Source: Phoronis australis (lineage: Eukaryota; Phoronida; Phoronidae). From it: a stretch of DNA of 64,000 bases. The DNA lies in contig NMRA01000165.1 of NCBI GenBank assembly GCA_002633005.1, positions 221,958 to 285,957 on the forward strand. Direction: 5' to 3'. Below are positions 1 through 13,600 of this stretch, piece by piece (positions within the stretch are counted from its first letter, which is position 1; each line of letters starts with the position of its first letter). The notes beneath the pieces were generated by a model that saw only the letters and a list, made by a program, of their open reading frames with translations, did no database searches and was not told the origin of the DNA. The translations under genes and the position numbers were made by a program.

Positions 1-1544
1 AACTAACGACCAGGCAGCAGTGTTGTTTGTCTAAATTACCCCAAAAAATTTTTTAAGTCTTTCGCATGGCAGCATAGACAAGAACAGGCCTGGGTCGGAT
101 CTGACGATCGAGAAACTGTGTGAAACTTGGCATATCAGTTCACAGCAGACTGGTTACAAGGTGGCCATTTTCATTTCATTTGTCATCCAAATTAACCTAA
201 ACAACCAGCAGTAGAATCAAGGAGAGGCGACAGTAAACATGGGTCATGTTTTAGCAAGTGAAAGCTGAAAATTTGAGAGTTAAAGTTCTTTAAGCCAAAT
301 AGAAATACACGAGTCGCTTTTCATGAAGAAAAATAAAATGAAAAGGTCATGTTCGCAGGAGCTAGAAAGACCCAGTAGAACACGTGACACATTGATGTAG
401 GTTTTTGGAGTAATGTTGTTTCATGTTTTTGAAACTGGGTGACAAAAAAGAATTAACAGGAGCCTTAATCCAGCTGCAAATTGGTATCATGGACACTTGC
501 CCGTGGATTGTCTTGCTAGTTTGTCATCAACTTGCAATTTCTATTTAATTTGTTTATGTAAGTTGTTTGTATCTGCTTCAAGTAAACGTTACTGTAAAGT
601 TTACCGAAGACTCTGCATACATTATAGACTTGTGAAAACACAACAGGACAGTGAAGTGGTTTTGTGCTATCTTGCTTATCTCAAAGGATTATTGTGCTTT
701 GGGATACTGTGCTTACCTGTCAATAGTCCTTTAACTGCAGGTAACAACGAAAATACAGTGTCTTGGGGAAAACACTTAAAATTAACACTTTACGAAAAAT
801 GAAACAAAATTGATAGTCCAACTGCCTTAATATTTTTTCATCAAAGAAACCAAATACACTCAGAAAACTAAACAATATGAAATTTAAGAATCCCAACAGA
901 TCTTTAGACCTTATACTCACAAGCCCAATACTCAAACAGTTGTACTTCAGCAAGGTTTGTAACTTTGCACCTGGACTATTTTCATTTTTTATTTTCTGGG
1001 AATTATTTTTCACTTACAATGTAACGAACACTGCGCCATCAATCTTGTATACACTGTAACCATCGACTGCGGAATGTGTTATGTTTTGTGTGGTCTATTC
1101 ACGATGTCTATTGTTATCCAAACAGTATATGAAATTTTCATGTAGATTTATATAGACCTACCTAGGAATGTTCTCGCACTCTTTACCACACTTATTAATA
1201 AACATTTGACATAAATGCAAAGGTGTTTTGTGCAACTTGCAAATATTTACTGACGCTCACAGAGGTAGTACTAGGTTCTTTTACTTTGCATAGTACTGTA
1301 ACAACAGTATTCTAATCCATTCCAATTGATGATGAAACATGCTCTTTGTAGTTATGTACGTTTTGTTTTCTATTCTAGTTTTAGATTCATGATATATAGA
1401 TAATATGAAAGGATATGAAAGAAAATTATGAAATAAACTTGACGTCTATATCCAGTGCAACTCGTCCTGAAATATCTGTAGCTTTGGCTCATGATTGTCG
1501 CTAAACACTCATAGAGGGAGTTGTACACCAGCTCCTTAACTTAC
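1..1544. other. AMD1 intron 6, nothing recognised
   Basis: AT-rich sequence downstream of AMD1 exon 6. I looked on the minus strand for the next AMD1 exon (MFNPCGYSMNG and YWTIHITPE equivalents) and did not find it. The short ORFs here have no recognisable protein features. Confidence 0.5.
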
Positions 1545-1625
1545 CTCACATGCTTGCTCAGCAGTTGACGACACAGCTTTAGTAAAGATTGACATCTTCG
1601 ACTGGTCAAGATTGGTCATCAAGAT
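1545..1625 (-). CDS. AMD1: AMD1 coding exon 6 (acceptor of AT-AC intron)
   Basis: 81 nt, 27 codons. It encodes [20 protein letters not shown] and then TAEQACE, aligning with human [20 protein letters not shown]. It follows TTAAC, with the U12 branch-site motif TTCCTTGAC 12 nt upstream, and ends at GAG/GTAAGT. The match is weaker beyond ILM-LD, as expected for a variable segment. Position, phase and splice signals all agree. Confidence 0.85.
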
Positions 1626-4600
1626 GTTAATAGAGGTCAAGGAAACACCAATTAAGTACAGAATTAAAACAAGAGGGAAATGTTAACATGCACCCATCGT
1701 GCGCATCATATACAGCGCAGATACAAGAGACTATCATTAATTCAAACATTTCCATTAAAGGAAGCATTGCTAGTAAATATAGTAATAGCCTCTGAGGGGT
1801 GCAAAGCATGTCAGAAATGCTCTCCTCACCGCAAACACACCTGCCATCTTTCATCCTGATTCTTCTTGGAGAATAGGAAGGCAAGCGACAAAGGACACAA
1901 AAACAATAGAAAAGCCATGGGTCAAAGCAAAGTAGGCCAAATCCATGTGAAAACAAGGATGGGGCTGTTGTCTACGTGATAATAACTTATTTGCCAAATT
2001 TTATGGAAATCCAGCAAGGAACTTGTATTGAGCCGCAGACAAAACAATAAATTTACAACAAGAAGGCACCACAGCAGTTGGACCTGTTCAAAACTCATCG
2101 TCAGCCATGCCAGTAGGAATACATATTCCGATTCTGAATGATTTTGTCGATACATCGAGGCAGGCAAAACAAGACTCCAAAATAATAAGCATTTACAATG
2201 AATTCAAAATTCATGTTGTCATTTCCTTTATAATAGAAACTCCGCTGCTATGTTTCATGAAAGTTCGTCAAGGAACTCTGAAGATACAAGGAAGACGTAA
2301 AAAACTAAAACTGCCACAAGGGAGTACAACACTAATTGGATCTGCCCAAAAGTTATCGACATCATCATCCGTCGTCAGGTTCCCAGATGAATGTACCAGT
2401 CAAACTTAAACCAAGATCTTACAGGAGGTTTAGGAGATACAGCTGTGGACGAGAAAAAATAACAGAACTGCCACTAGAACGTGCCTCAGTTGTTAATTAA
2501 TTTATTTATTTATTGATTTATAGTGATATTCAAAATGAGGGTGACCTCTTCAGTGATAGCACTGCTTTCCAAGAGGGCCCCCAACAACAACAAAACACAG
2601 TAATATAATACAGTGAAGTAATAAAACAACAATGAAATATACGTAACAAAGATACAATTAATACAGGTTGAAAATTAAGACAATAAATAAGTGACGAAGA
2701 ATGGTGAAAATTTAACTAAGACAGATGAAATAAATGAAGAGATGACTCTAAACAGTGAGAGTATTTACGACAATGGAAAGAACGACATGATTAAGACAGG
2801 TAGGGTATAAAAAGGTTATTTAAATTACAGACACTTTTTAATATTACGTTTGAAAATATCAGTTGAATCGGACCATTTAATTTCTGGGTAAAGAGAATTT
2901 CATATTGTAGCAGCAGCATAGATAAAAGATCTCTTGCCGGTCTCGGCTTTAATTTTTCTTAAAGAAACATTTCCAGCAAAAGAAGAGCGTGTAGAATATA
3001 CAGCTTGACTGCTATTGAATTTTCGGTTGACATATGCTGGAGCCAAGCCATTGATACATTCTGTACATACAACAGGCAGAGAAATACTTATTTCTTTGTT
3101 TCACTTTCATAAATCCCAGATTGGAATACAAGTCATCGACTTTGGTGTCCCTAATTCTACAATCCAGGATAGCCCTGGCGGCTGTGTTTTGGATTACTTG
3201 GACTTTGCTGACAAGTGTGTCACTAGTGTGCCCCCAAACCAGTAAACAATAATCAATATGAGGCTGAATAATAGAATGGTAAAGGGTCTTAAGAGTACTG
3301 ACATTAAGAAATTTGTCGGAGTTGTCAGAAAATTGTCATCCTTCCTCTTTCCAGTAGGAACACATAATATACAATAATTAAACATTTTTTTGGATTTGTA
3401 CCATGAGCCTCCAGTAGAAAAATCACACTTAAATAGTTATAGTCACACACCACTGTTAATCTATTCTCTGTTACTTATAAAACTATTTTTCACGCCCTGC
3501 AAGAAAAGCATGTTTTCTGAACACCATCACTTTTGTTTTTTCTAGGTTAACCCTGAGACCATTTTGTACAGTACAGCTCTAGTCTATTTATAAGCCTCTG
3601 GAGGCCAACCAGGGTATTTGCTAATAATAGTATCAGGATTTTTCATAGTGTATTTGGAAAATGGAAAATGTCAGGCGTCTGAGTAACATCAAAGAAATGC
3701 TCGGGCGTTTACTCGGAAGAGGGGGCAAGTAAACGGAAAGTCATAGTTTTAATTAAGAGGCTTCCTGGCTATGACATTTTCACTTGAAAATGCATTTTTA
3801 AATTTTATGTTTTATAATGCATAGTCAGTGCTGTAGTGGTAAAATTCGAGGTAAGTAGGCGCCCAAAGCCCACCATATCACCTAGAGCACTTACGGTGCG
3901 TAGGCGCTACGTTCAAATGCCAAAAGGTAGTTGGTACGTGCGCCTACTGCCCACTACAGCACTGTGCATAGTTCGCCAACAATTTGTTCGTTTTTAGAAT
4001 TAATGCTCAAAAAAATGAAATTGTGAATAAAAGTCATTATAAAAATTATAAAGAAAATTTGACAATATACAACCTTAGCTAACTTCTTTCTCACAGGACA
4101 GCCTTCCTTGTAGATAATTTATGATTTAACAATTTTGTATTACTTTGAAGTGTTTTTAATTTTTATAACTCACATTTTCACAGATTTCTGTTGACAAAGT
4201 CAAAAGCTTTGCTGAACTCAACATACAAAAAATGCAGTCTCTTTCTTTTTTGCAGAAGTCAATTCTACAAGTGACTTGAGTATAAAATACCATATTAGCC
4301 CTAATAAGTGCCCATGTAATATAAGCGCCCCCTATGCGTTTTCAGACTTCGCTAAAATAAGCGCCCAGCCCGAACATGAACATGCGAAACTGCCTTACCT
4401 ACAGTTCTAAAATTCTACGGTAACATCTTCAATTTATTAATAAGATCCCACGGTCCTGAAAAAATCATTGTGTGCAGAATTGGCAGACGACGAGCCTCGC
4501 CACTATGTTGGTATTTAGTCGTGGCTATACACTTCAAACTTCCGCCGTGCTTCAAAAAGAACGCAAAAGTTTTGCTGATCTTGCTAGGAACGTGACCCAC

Positions 4601-7600
4601 TATGGCCTGGCCTTTCAGAACAGACGCTGTGTACATGTCAACGGGATTGTATTGTCTCTTTCGCATACAGATCTTCTCCCTCAACAGGAATCCAAATTTC
4701 TTTGTACATTATGAAAACTGCAAATCGAAGACTAATAAAAAACTTAATGTTAAAAGCACATGGCCAGGAAGCGAGCGCTACATACATGTACCTGTCATCG
4801 AAGATATTAGTGTTCGAGAACTATCTATTCATGAAACAGGTAGCATAGCATTGGCAAGAAATACATATTACCATTAATTTCCGAAAGTTTCTGATATCGT
4901 AAAAAGTTTAATATGCATTGTTTTACGAGGAATTCTTTACTTAATTATAATTGGTTTTAAACTCAAAATGGCCTAGAGATAGTGAAAAACTCCGCACCCT
5001 TACACCCCGACTCCCGGAAAATAACTGTTCACGCATCCAATCACCTGGCAGACCAGCAAGAGCTAAATAAAATACATTCTGCTTTACTGCTTGCATTTAT
5101 TTCTTTAGTTACCATGGACACCTAGATTGCATTTACTCTCACTGGCAAATGAACTCTGATGACACGCACATGCTCGCTTACTCATTCACACGCAGGCGAA
5201 CTTCAAAACAAACGTCACGTGACAGCAACATGTGTGTTCGTCTAGAGATTTTTCTCGTGCTGCAGGGTACGATCTAGTACAGATTTGGACTTAATCTTCA
5301 GTTAATCCCGACTTCACAGGGACTTGAAATCCTAGGGTCGCTACTTCAGGAGGGTTTCAGGTAATTTGTTGAGTCGAAACTATTTTTATTCAAGACGATT
5401 GCCAGGCAGCGATGCATCAGTTGGCGAGTTTTCACTCTGGGATTTCAGCACAATGCTCTGAAAAATTATCGTAATTTAACCACAAAGTTTGATAGCAATG
5501 CACCACAATTTTGTAGAAAGTCTGTCACAGGATACAGATACGTCACAGAGCGTAAATTCGATGAAAACTAATTGCTTATGATTTCACCCGTTTCGGAGAC
5601 GGGGTTTCAACCGCCTTTAGGTTACAATAAGTGCTCCCCCCCAGAAATGATTTTTTCTAAGCGTCCTGAGTAAGGTATTCTATCCTTTCTCTAAGCCACC
5701 CAGAGCAGTTCAGATTGCTTTCAAATTTCATTTAACTAAGCAACAAGACCGTCACTAAGTATTCTTGTATGGACTTTTGACAAATTTGCCCTGAAATTTT
5801 TCAGATTTATTACAGTAACTTTTACCTCCTTTAAACAATGAATAATAGCACTGCTCAGAGAAAATGTCCATATTGAAAATATTGCACAATAACTTGACTA
5901 ATACTCATTTGCTTTCCTTCACCATTTCCCACACAAATACCATCAAGATCATACTTCACGTGGTTTGGCCAATAAAACTACGGCAACTAGGTGGTAAACA
6001 ATTAGTCATCCAAAAATAGGAGGTTGTCATCATCTCCTTAATAAAAACCCATTAGCCACATTTTATGAAAATTCGTCGTGGAACTCCGAAGATACAGAGG
6101 AAAAAAATAAAACTGGCATTAATGGGTATAGTTGTAGTCGATTGTCACCTTCAGAGAAATACACTTGACAAATTTTACAAAGTTCCTGCAGGAGCCATCC
6201 AAAACCGTCATCAGCCGTCCTCTTGCCGTGGGAACGCATATTCGTACCAATTTTATATTAGAGTATTTTGGTTGATACAGAGATGGATGCCAAAAACAGT
6301 AAAAACAGCCACTAAGTAGTACAAAATAAGTTGAATCCATCAGAAAACGAGAAGGCGGCATCATCTCTTTAACGGATACCTATTTGCGAATTTTCATGAA
6401 TCTCCATCACACAGAGGCAAACATAAAAAACTAGAATTGCCATTATGAGCATGCGCTTAAAAATACTCCTATCACCTTTAACACCCCTGCTACTACAGTT
6501 AGGCAAGTTGGATTATTCAGTCTTAAGTGCCGTCACACACAGACTCACCCTAGAGCATGTTACTCCTGGAATGAGTTATCGCTAGGTTTGGAGGCCGTGT
6601 GAACTTCATTTAAACTACACTTAGTCTAGTGCAACTTTCCCCACTTGTGACAACTTACTTCACCTTATCGAGGTAGGGCAACTTGTTTCAAGGTAACTTG
6701 CATCACTTCTAATTCCTGTGTGGCGGCAAACCTGAGGCAAGGTGGAAGTAATTGTCAGCTGTGGTTACCAACAGACTTAGCTGGTAACTGTCATGCACAA
6801 AGCAATATCTTCTGACTTACCTTGGTTATCGGATATATGCGTGTGTGTAGACGCCCCACTCAAAAGTGGGGTAAGTTGCACTAGTGCAAGTTGTTCTAGG
6901 GTAGGCTCTGTGTGGACAGAACTTTATAAAACAAACAATACAGCCATGTAAAAACACACAACAGCATACAGTCATGTCAGAACAATAAGTTTGCGATGTT
7001 AAAAGCAACTTCTCACTTAGAACAGTGTTCCCTCTGCAACTTTGAACAATGGTTTCAGAGCACACACACATTCCAAATTGTTGGGTGCATTTCAATGATT
7101 TAGAATCCATAAGAGATTTTCACTCACGCAGTGCTGAAGTATGATGCAAGAATGTTTTGTAAAATTTTGAACCGCGAGCAGTAAAAGTTATTAATTTCTC
7201 AAATGGCATTTGATCAATCAGTTAATATTAAAAACAAAAAGAAATATAACAATTGATATTTTTCAGGAATTCCTTTTACAAAGCTATCAACCTTAAATTT
7301 GTTCTCAAAAACCAGTGACTTTTCCTTTGGCACAAAAGAGAAATCAATGAAGGGGCTTAAGTACACAACTAGCAAATGAGGAACTAGTAAGGAGTGAACA
7401 ATAGAGCACATAACTAACAGACCTGCGTTGTCTGTGAGGGCCTAATGTATTTAGTTTCAATAGCCATAAAAAGGATATCTCCAAAGTTTGATCGGGTTGA
7501 TTGACATGGCCTTTGTCCAGCGTATATAAATACCAGCATTCCTTGTTCATACGACCCAGAGTGTAGGCAGCACCATCTACAGGCAAGTGAAACAAACCAA

Positions 7601-10600
7601 TCAGAATTATTTGTACGTACCTTGAATAGCACACAGTGACATCAATACTGCAACAGACAATTTGATTTTCACGTGGTGATGCTAATGAACGGATCATGCA
7701 GATTACAAAGCCATTTATCACGAAGGGAACATCTGTAGGCTGTGTGCCTCATTTGACTACCTGGATGCATGAATTTATACAGTAGCACTGTTGTCTCACT
7801 GACGCCACCTAGCGGTTTTCAACTTATCCATGACAAAGAATTTGTTTAGTTCGTTTCATTTTGAACGTTCCAATTACAAAAGATTTTTTTTAAAAATTGA
7901 CCTGAACAGGTCAAATTAAAATCAGGTTGTGTTGAACACAATATTTAAATCAATGTTGATTATTCCATTCTTGTTGCCATACTTACAATTCCAGAAATAT
8001 TAAAATTATTTAATTTCATAAATTCTACCACAAACCTCTCCAAACAACAGGTTGATGCATATGCGTGTATTAAATTTCCATTGTATCACAAACTTGATAT
8101 GATTTCTTAGTTATGCAATGAGTGAATACATTTACTTCAGTCCACCCCCAATTCATGTGTTCTCCCAGGTGTTTTCAGTGGTTCGTACTAACAGGTATGT
8201 AAATTACATACACGAGAGCGCAAAACCAAAATGTATTGCACAAGTCATATTTTCTTACCTTATTCAATAAGTATATCTTAATCTTGGGTGCTTTACGTTC
8301 ATGCGAAATACAGTTTACGGGTCAACAGTTCCATTCCAGACTATAGTTTGTGATTGATATGATGTAGTTTACAAGAAACTCACAAGATAGCATGCTTTAG
8401 AATTATCCATCTGATTCATAGACAACAGCTTGAAGTTGCTCAACTTTTTAACATACATAATAGGTAAGTTGATGTCACTAGTTTTCAAACTTTACTATTT
8501 TTATGAAGATGCAACTATCCTACACCAATCTGGTAAAAGGTACAAGAAATACTAGAAGCTGGGCTTACCTGGAGCAAAGATGTCGTCTAGAAAGTCAACT
8601 TCTGTGACAAAGCTTTTGTGACAAGTCTTTTGAAGCTCTGGTCGCATAAACTTCTTTCGCGAGTAGAAGATGTCCTATTCAAACAAAATTATATCACACA
8701 ATGATAAGCAACAACCATCTACTATGTACACATGAAGACTAGAGGTCAAATACATTAAATAAATCTAATATGAAGACTTTAAAAATACAAGATGAAATGC
8801 GCCCGTGACTGCACTGTAAATGATATGTTAGGCATGTAAGTATCAAAAAGGGACACTAGGTGGCACAGAATACTTCGAACCTGTCCGAGAATAGAAATGT
8901 TTGATCTATGAGGCACAACACTAGTCGGTTCCGTCCAAAAGCAGTTGTCAGCATTTGCTATGCTCATAGGAATGCCCTTGTCAACATTATTTCACAAAGA
9001 CACAGCTGCAAAAAAAAACGAAATTGCCAAAAGGGGTGCCACAGTTGTAGGGCTCATCCGAAAATCTATTTGTCGTAACCTTCTCAGGAACACATCTGCC
9101 AAATGTCGTAAGGATCCTTCAAGCGGCCTGGTGGCTGGAGAGGCAGAAGCCAAAAAACAAACTCGAAAACAACAAAAATGGCCACTTAATGGCACAAACT
9201 ATCTCAAATCCACCAAATGACTTTGTTTTATTGTCTACGATCAATTACTCGTGGCACTTTTTCTGGTAGGTATATCATACTGTGCTACACGATGCATTTA
9301 TTTGTTATACGAGATTTTATGATTTGAGGACTGCTCTTTAATCGACTGATTCCTCAATGCACTTTTAATGGTTTATCATTTACTGTACATTGTTGTCATG
9401 GGCGTCGGGATCGTAGTCATTGGTATTCTTGGCTTCGACATCAAACCTCTTAGTTTATGTTGATTTCGCCAAGTGTTGTTAGAATGTTTGAGCACTTTCA
9501 TTTATAACTTGATCTTTATTTGGTACAAAGGTAAAAGTCAATGATCATACATTCATCGCATATCAGGGATGAGGAGAGTGCCCTATCATAGGCAGATGAT
9601 TGCTTAACTTGATATAATGGGCACAGTAAAATTGTGTCACAATCAGGCACCATTATTTGGTCTTGAGCAATACACATTGCCCTCAATATTCTAATGTACA
9701 ACAACAATAATCAGCAGCGGACTAAATCTAAATAAACGTCAATAACCAAAACAAGAATGTTAGCAGCGATATAGGGTCCAGCAAATACTATGCATAAACA
9801 CATTCAAGGGGTGGAAACAATTCCACGTTGTGCCTGTTAACTCCAGTCCTGGACCAGCAGACCCAGGCAGTCAACATTAAACCCGCAGCACAAATCCCAG
9901 GATCTGCATTATAGCTTTAAACTCCACAGATGCACAAAACATGATGACTAAACTCCAGTCCCGTGGACCAAACTCCATGGCTGCGCCTCAATTCTAGTTG
10001 CACTCTAGAGATGCCGTCATGGAGTCTGGTGCTCGGCCTTGAGTTAGGTCACCTGGTAACTGAGCATTTCCAGTGGAGCTGAAGGGCACGGGTGTGAGGA
10101 CTTGTATCAATAATCTAATTACTGGCTGAATTTTTATTGGTTTTCCTGTGTGACGTACCATTATGAACAATGAAATAAGCGACCTTCTGTTTTCCACATT
10201 TTCACGTTATTTTCAAGACACCTTCGATAAGGTGAGGTGCTATGTTTGTCATGAATGCGACAACACTGCTTTCAATCAATGACATACTTTGGGACTTTTG
10301 TCTTTCATTTCAAATATTGATTGCCGTTTGGCCTTCCTTGTCACTCCTTCTTCAAACTCGCCCGTTCGTAAAAGCTTGTAAACAAAGTCAGTGAAGGTGA
10401 TCATTGTAAACTGCAGTCATGGTAAAAAAACAAAAGAGTGCAGGTGGCCTGGTGCCTTTTACAGTACATCAGACGTGTTTAGGCTGCAAGGCCGGGTCCA
10501 TTACACTAATCACCTGATCATGACTCATGGGGACACGACATCATCAGATTCCTCATGGGTAAAATCTGCCAATTTATCTGCCTGCCAGTGTTTGTTTCAG

Positions 10601-13600
10601 AAAGACAGAAAGCTATTAAACCTGAATGAGGTAACAATGTCAAGAAGACAGGTTATGTGTCCATCAAGTAGCAAACTACAGTGTCTATTGTAGGCAGGGT
10701 AAATTTCTACCAGATGCTGTGGAGTCTCATGGCTTGTGATGTTACGGTGCCGAGCTAGGTTGCAATGTCCAGTAATAACCTGGATCAGCTGCCTTAAAGG
10801 AGCATGCCACCCAAAAAACAACCTAATTTGTATCAATTTAGATCGAGTAGTTCTCCTCGATAGCGGCACGTACGGTTTCGTTACCTGACACCTGACAGCA
10901 GACGGAGGTGATGAAATTTTCCATTGACGTCATCGGTTTCACACGCAGTCTGTTCAGCAGTTCACAACACGGGTAACTGGTGTCAGCTTATCGCTTGAAT
11001 TCATCGTTTAACACCAATAAATGATCAAACTTCGATGTAAAACCCTTAAAAATACACCGAGTTCTTATAAAAACGTGTTGTCTTATTTCACTGTTACGGA
11101 TTTATTTGGTATTTGGACACACCGTAGCCAACAAATTTCGGCAGTCCAATTTACCAAGGTCCGTAGCAGGAGTTCGTGTTCTGTTCGGAGATAAATTCTA
11201 AGTATTTTTCCGTGAAATACAGACAGTAGGACCTAGATCTGTTTTGTTTAGACTTGTGTTTTTTAGTTCTAAACACAAAAAACGCTTGTTATCCCGGCCA
11301 GNTGAGCCTATAACTTTAGAAAAACGCAATATTTTGAGGAAATATTTTACCGCTGTTTATAGATCCTATAGGACTACCTAGGTGCCAAATTTGGTGAAAA
11401 TCGGCTGACCCCCACCTTGCCGCTCATGGCTGGTGCTCTCGTGGACTAGTACTTAATAGGTAAGTTGATGTCACTAGTTTTCAAACTTTACTATTTTTAT
11501 GAAGATGCAACTATCCTACACCAATCTGGTAAAAGGTACAGGAAATACTAGAACCTGGGCTTACCTGGAGCAAAGATGTCATCTAGAAAGTCAACTTCTG
11601 TGACAAAGCTTTTGTGACAAGTCTTTTGAAGTTCTGGTCGCATAAACTTCTTACGCGAGTAGAAGATGTCCTATACAAACAAAATATCACACAATGATAA
11701 GCAACAACCATCTACTATGTACACATGAAGACTAGAGGTCAAATACATTAAATAAATCTAATATGAAGACTTAAAAAATACAAGATGAAATGTGCCCGTG
11801 ACTGCACTGTAAATGACATGTTAGGCATATAAGTATCAAAAATGGACACTAGGTGGCACATAATACTTCGAACCTGTCCGAGAATAGAAATGTCTGATCT
11901 GTGAGGCACAACACTAGTCGGTTCCATCCAAAAGCAGTTGTCAGCATTTGCTATGCTCATAGGAATGCACTTGTCAACATTAATTCACAAAGACACAGCT
12001 GCAAAAAAACGAAATTGACAAAAGGGGCGCCACAGTTTAGTGTCTGCAATGCCAAGGACTGGAGTTTTGGAGGTATTGGAATTGAGAGGCATAGCCATAG
12101 AACTGTTTCCAGCCCTCGAGATCCAAACAGTGGATTTATGTGTTTGGTTATTACTGAAATGCAGCTGTTTAGATCAACCACTAATCACCCCATGACCCAC
12201 TGAGGAAACAGACAAAATGGTGCCTCCCAATAAAACTGAATTGAAAAAGGACTGAGAATTATAATAACATGATCCATATGACCTCAAGATGAGGCCCAGT
12301 GGCACAGTTGATCTATCACCACATTATTCTAACATGATTGGTTGAATTTTGAAGCAGTGTATGAAATGAGACTTGGGATCAACAATTTAAACCACACTGA
12401 AATTCTGGAAGATGCTGCTGATCAATAATCCAATTACCGGCTGAACTGTTATTGATTTTCCTGTGTGACGTATGAATGTGAACGATGAAATACACGCGCT
12501 TCGTTTTTCCACATTTTCACATTGTTTTCAAGACACCTTCAATAAGGTGAGGTGCTATGTTCGTCATGGATGCGACAACACTGCTTTCAATCAATGACAT
12601 ACTTTGGGACTTTTGTCTTTCATTTCAAATATTAATTGCCGCTTGGCCTTCCTAGTCACTCCTTCAAACTCGCCCGTTCGTAAAAGCTTGTAAACTAAGT
12701 CAGTGAAGCTGATTGTTGTAAACTGCAGTCACAAAACAAAAGAGTGCAGGTGGCTTTTACGGTACATCAGGGGTGTTTAGGCTGCAAGGCCGGGCCCATT
12801 ACACTAATCACCTGATCATGACTCATGGGGACATGACATCATCAGATTCCTCATAGGTAAAATCTGCCAATTAATCTGCCTGCCAGTGTTTGTTTCAGAA
12901 AGACAGAAAGCTATTAAACCTGAATGAGCTAACAATGTCAAGAAGACAGGTTATGTGTCCATCAAGTAGCAAACTACAGTGTCTATTGTAGGCAGGGTAA
13001 ATTTCTACCAGATGCTGCGGAGTCTCGGCCTCCAAGCAAAATGAACATGCCACGTGGCTTGTGATGTTACGGTGCCGAGCTAGGTTGCAGTGTCCAGTAA
13101 TAACCTGGATCAGCTGCCTTAAAGCAAGCCTATCTAAACACAACATTTTCTTAGTTTGAACCTTTTGGTTCAGCAGGACTTGGACTAAGTTGTTTCGTTG
13201 GTCTGTAGACGGAGAGCTTTCTCCATGCATCCATTGACAGTTTGCGCACCCAGTGTCTCACCTTTGCTCTGCAGCACCTATGGGCATCTGGTATGCAAGG
13301 TTCTGGTACAAAACAGGGTGCACTTGTTTCTTCTTTGGCAAGTTGGTCAGCAGCTTCATTACCATCAATGCCAAGATGGGCTTTAACCCAGTTCACTTGA
13401 ACAGCTCTACTAGCAGCTGGGTGGTTAAGCTCGTTTACATTAGGCAACTGCAGTAGTAACAACAGTAGCGTTCTGTTTTTATTATTTTGTGGTTTATAAA
13501 AATAACAGTTCCGTAGTAATATGCAATTAAACTCAGTCAAAAACTTTTATTTACATGACACATTATCCATAAATCAACAGGATTTGTCGTTCACTCAGGG

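Larger units (their letters stand above)
1626..7478 (-). other. AMD1: U12-type AT-AC intron of AMD1 (5.85 kb)
   Basis: On the minus strand the intron begins ATATCCTTT (from 7478) and ends TTAAC (1626). The branch element TTCCTTGAC spans 1644-1636, with its branch A at 1637, 12 nt from the exon. All three elements match the minor-spliceosome consensus, and the flanking exons join in phase with conserved protein. Inside are a LINE 3' end, a hAT MITE and members of a CACTAG-containing repeat family. Confidence 0.85.
8456..10797. repeat. Tandem duplication, left copy (AMD1 exon 4b and LINE piece)
   Basis: Bases 8456-9020 match 11456-12020, and 10120-10797 match 12425-13120, in the same order and orientation and a few percent different. 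The stretches between them (9060-10110 and 12050-12420) differ. The duplicated part includes a whole AMD1 exon with its splice sites and the tail of a LINE. Confidence 0.85.
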
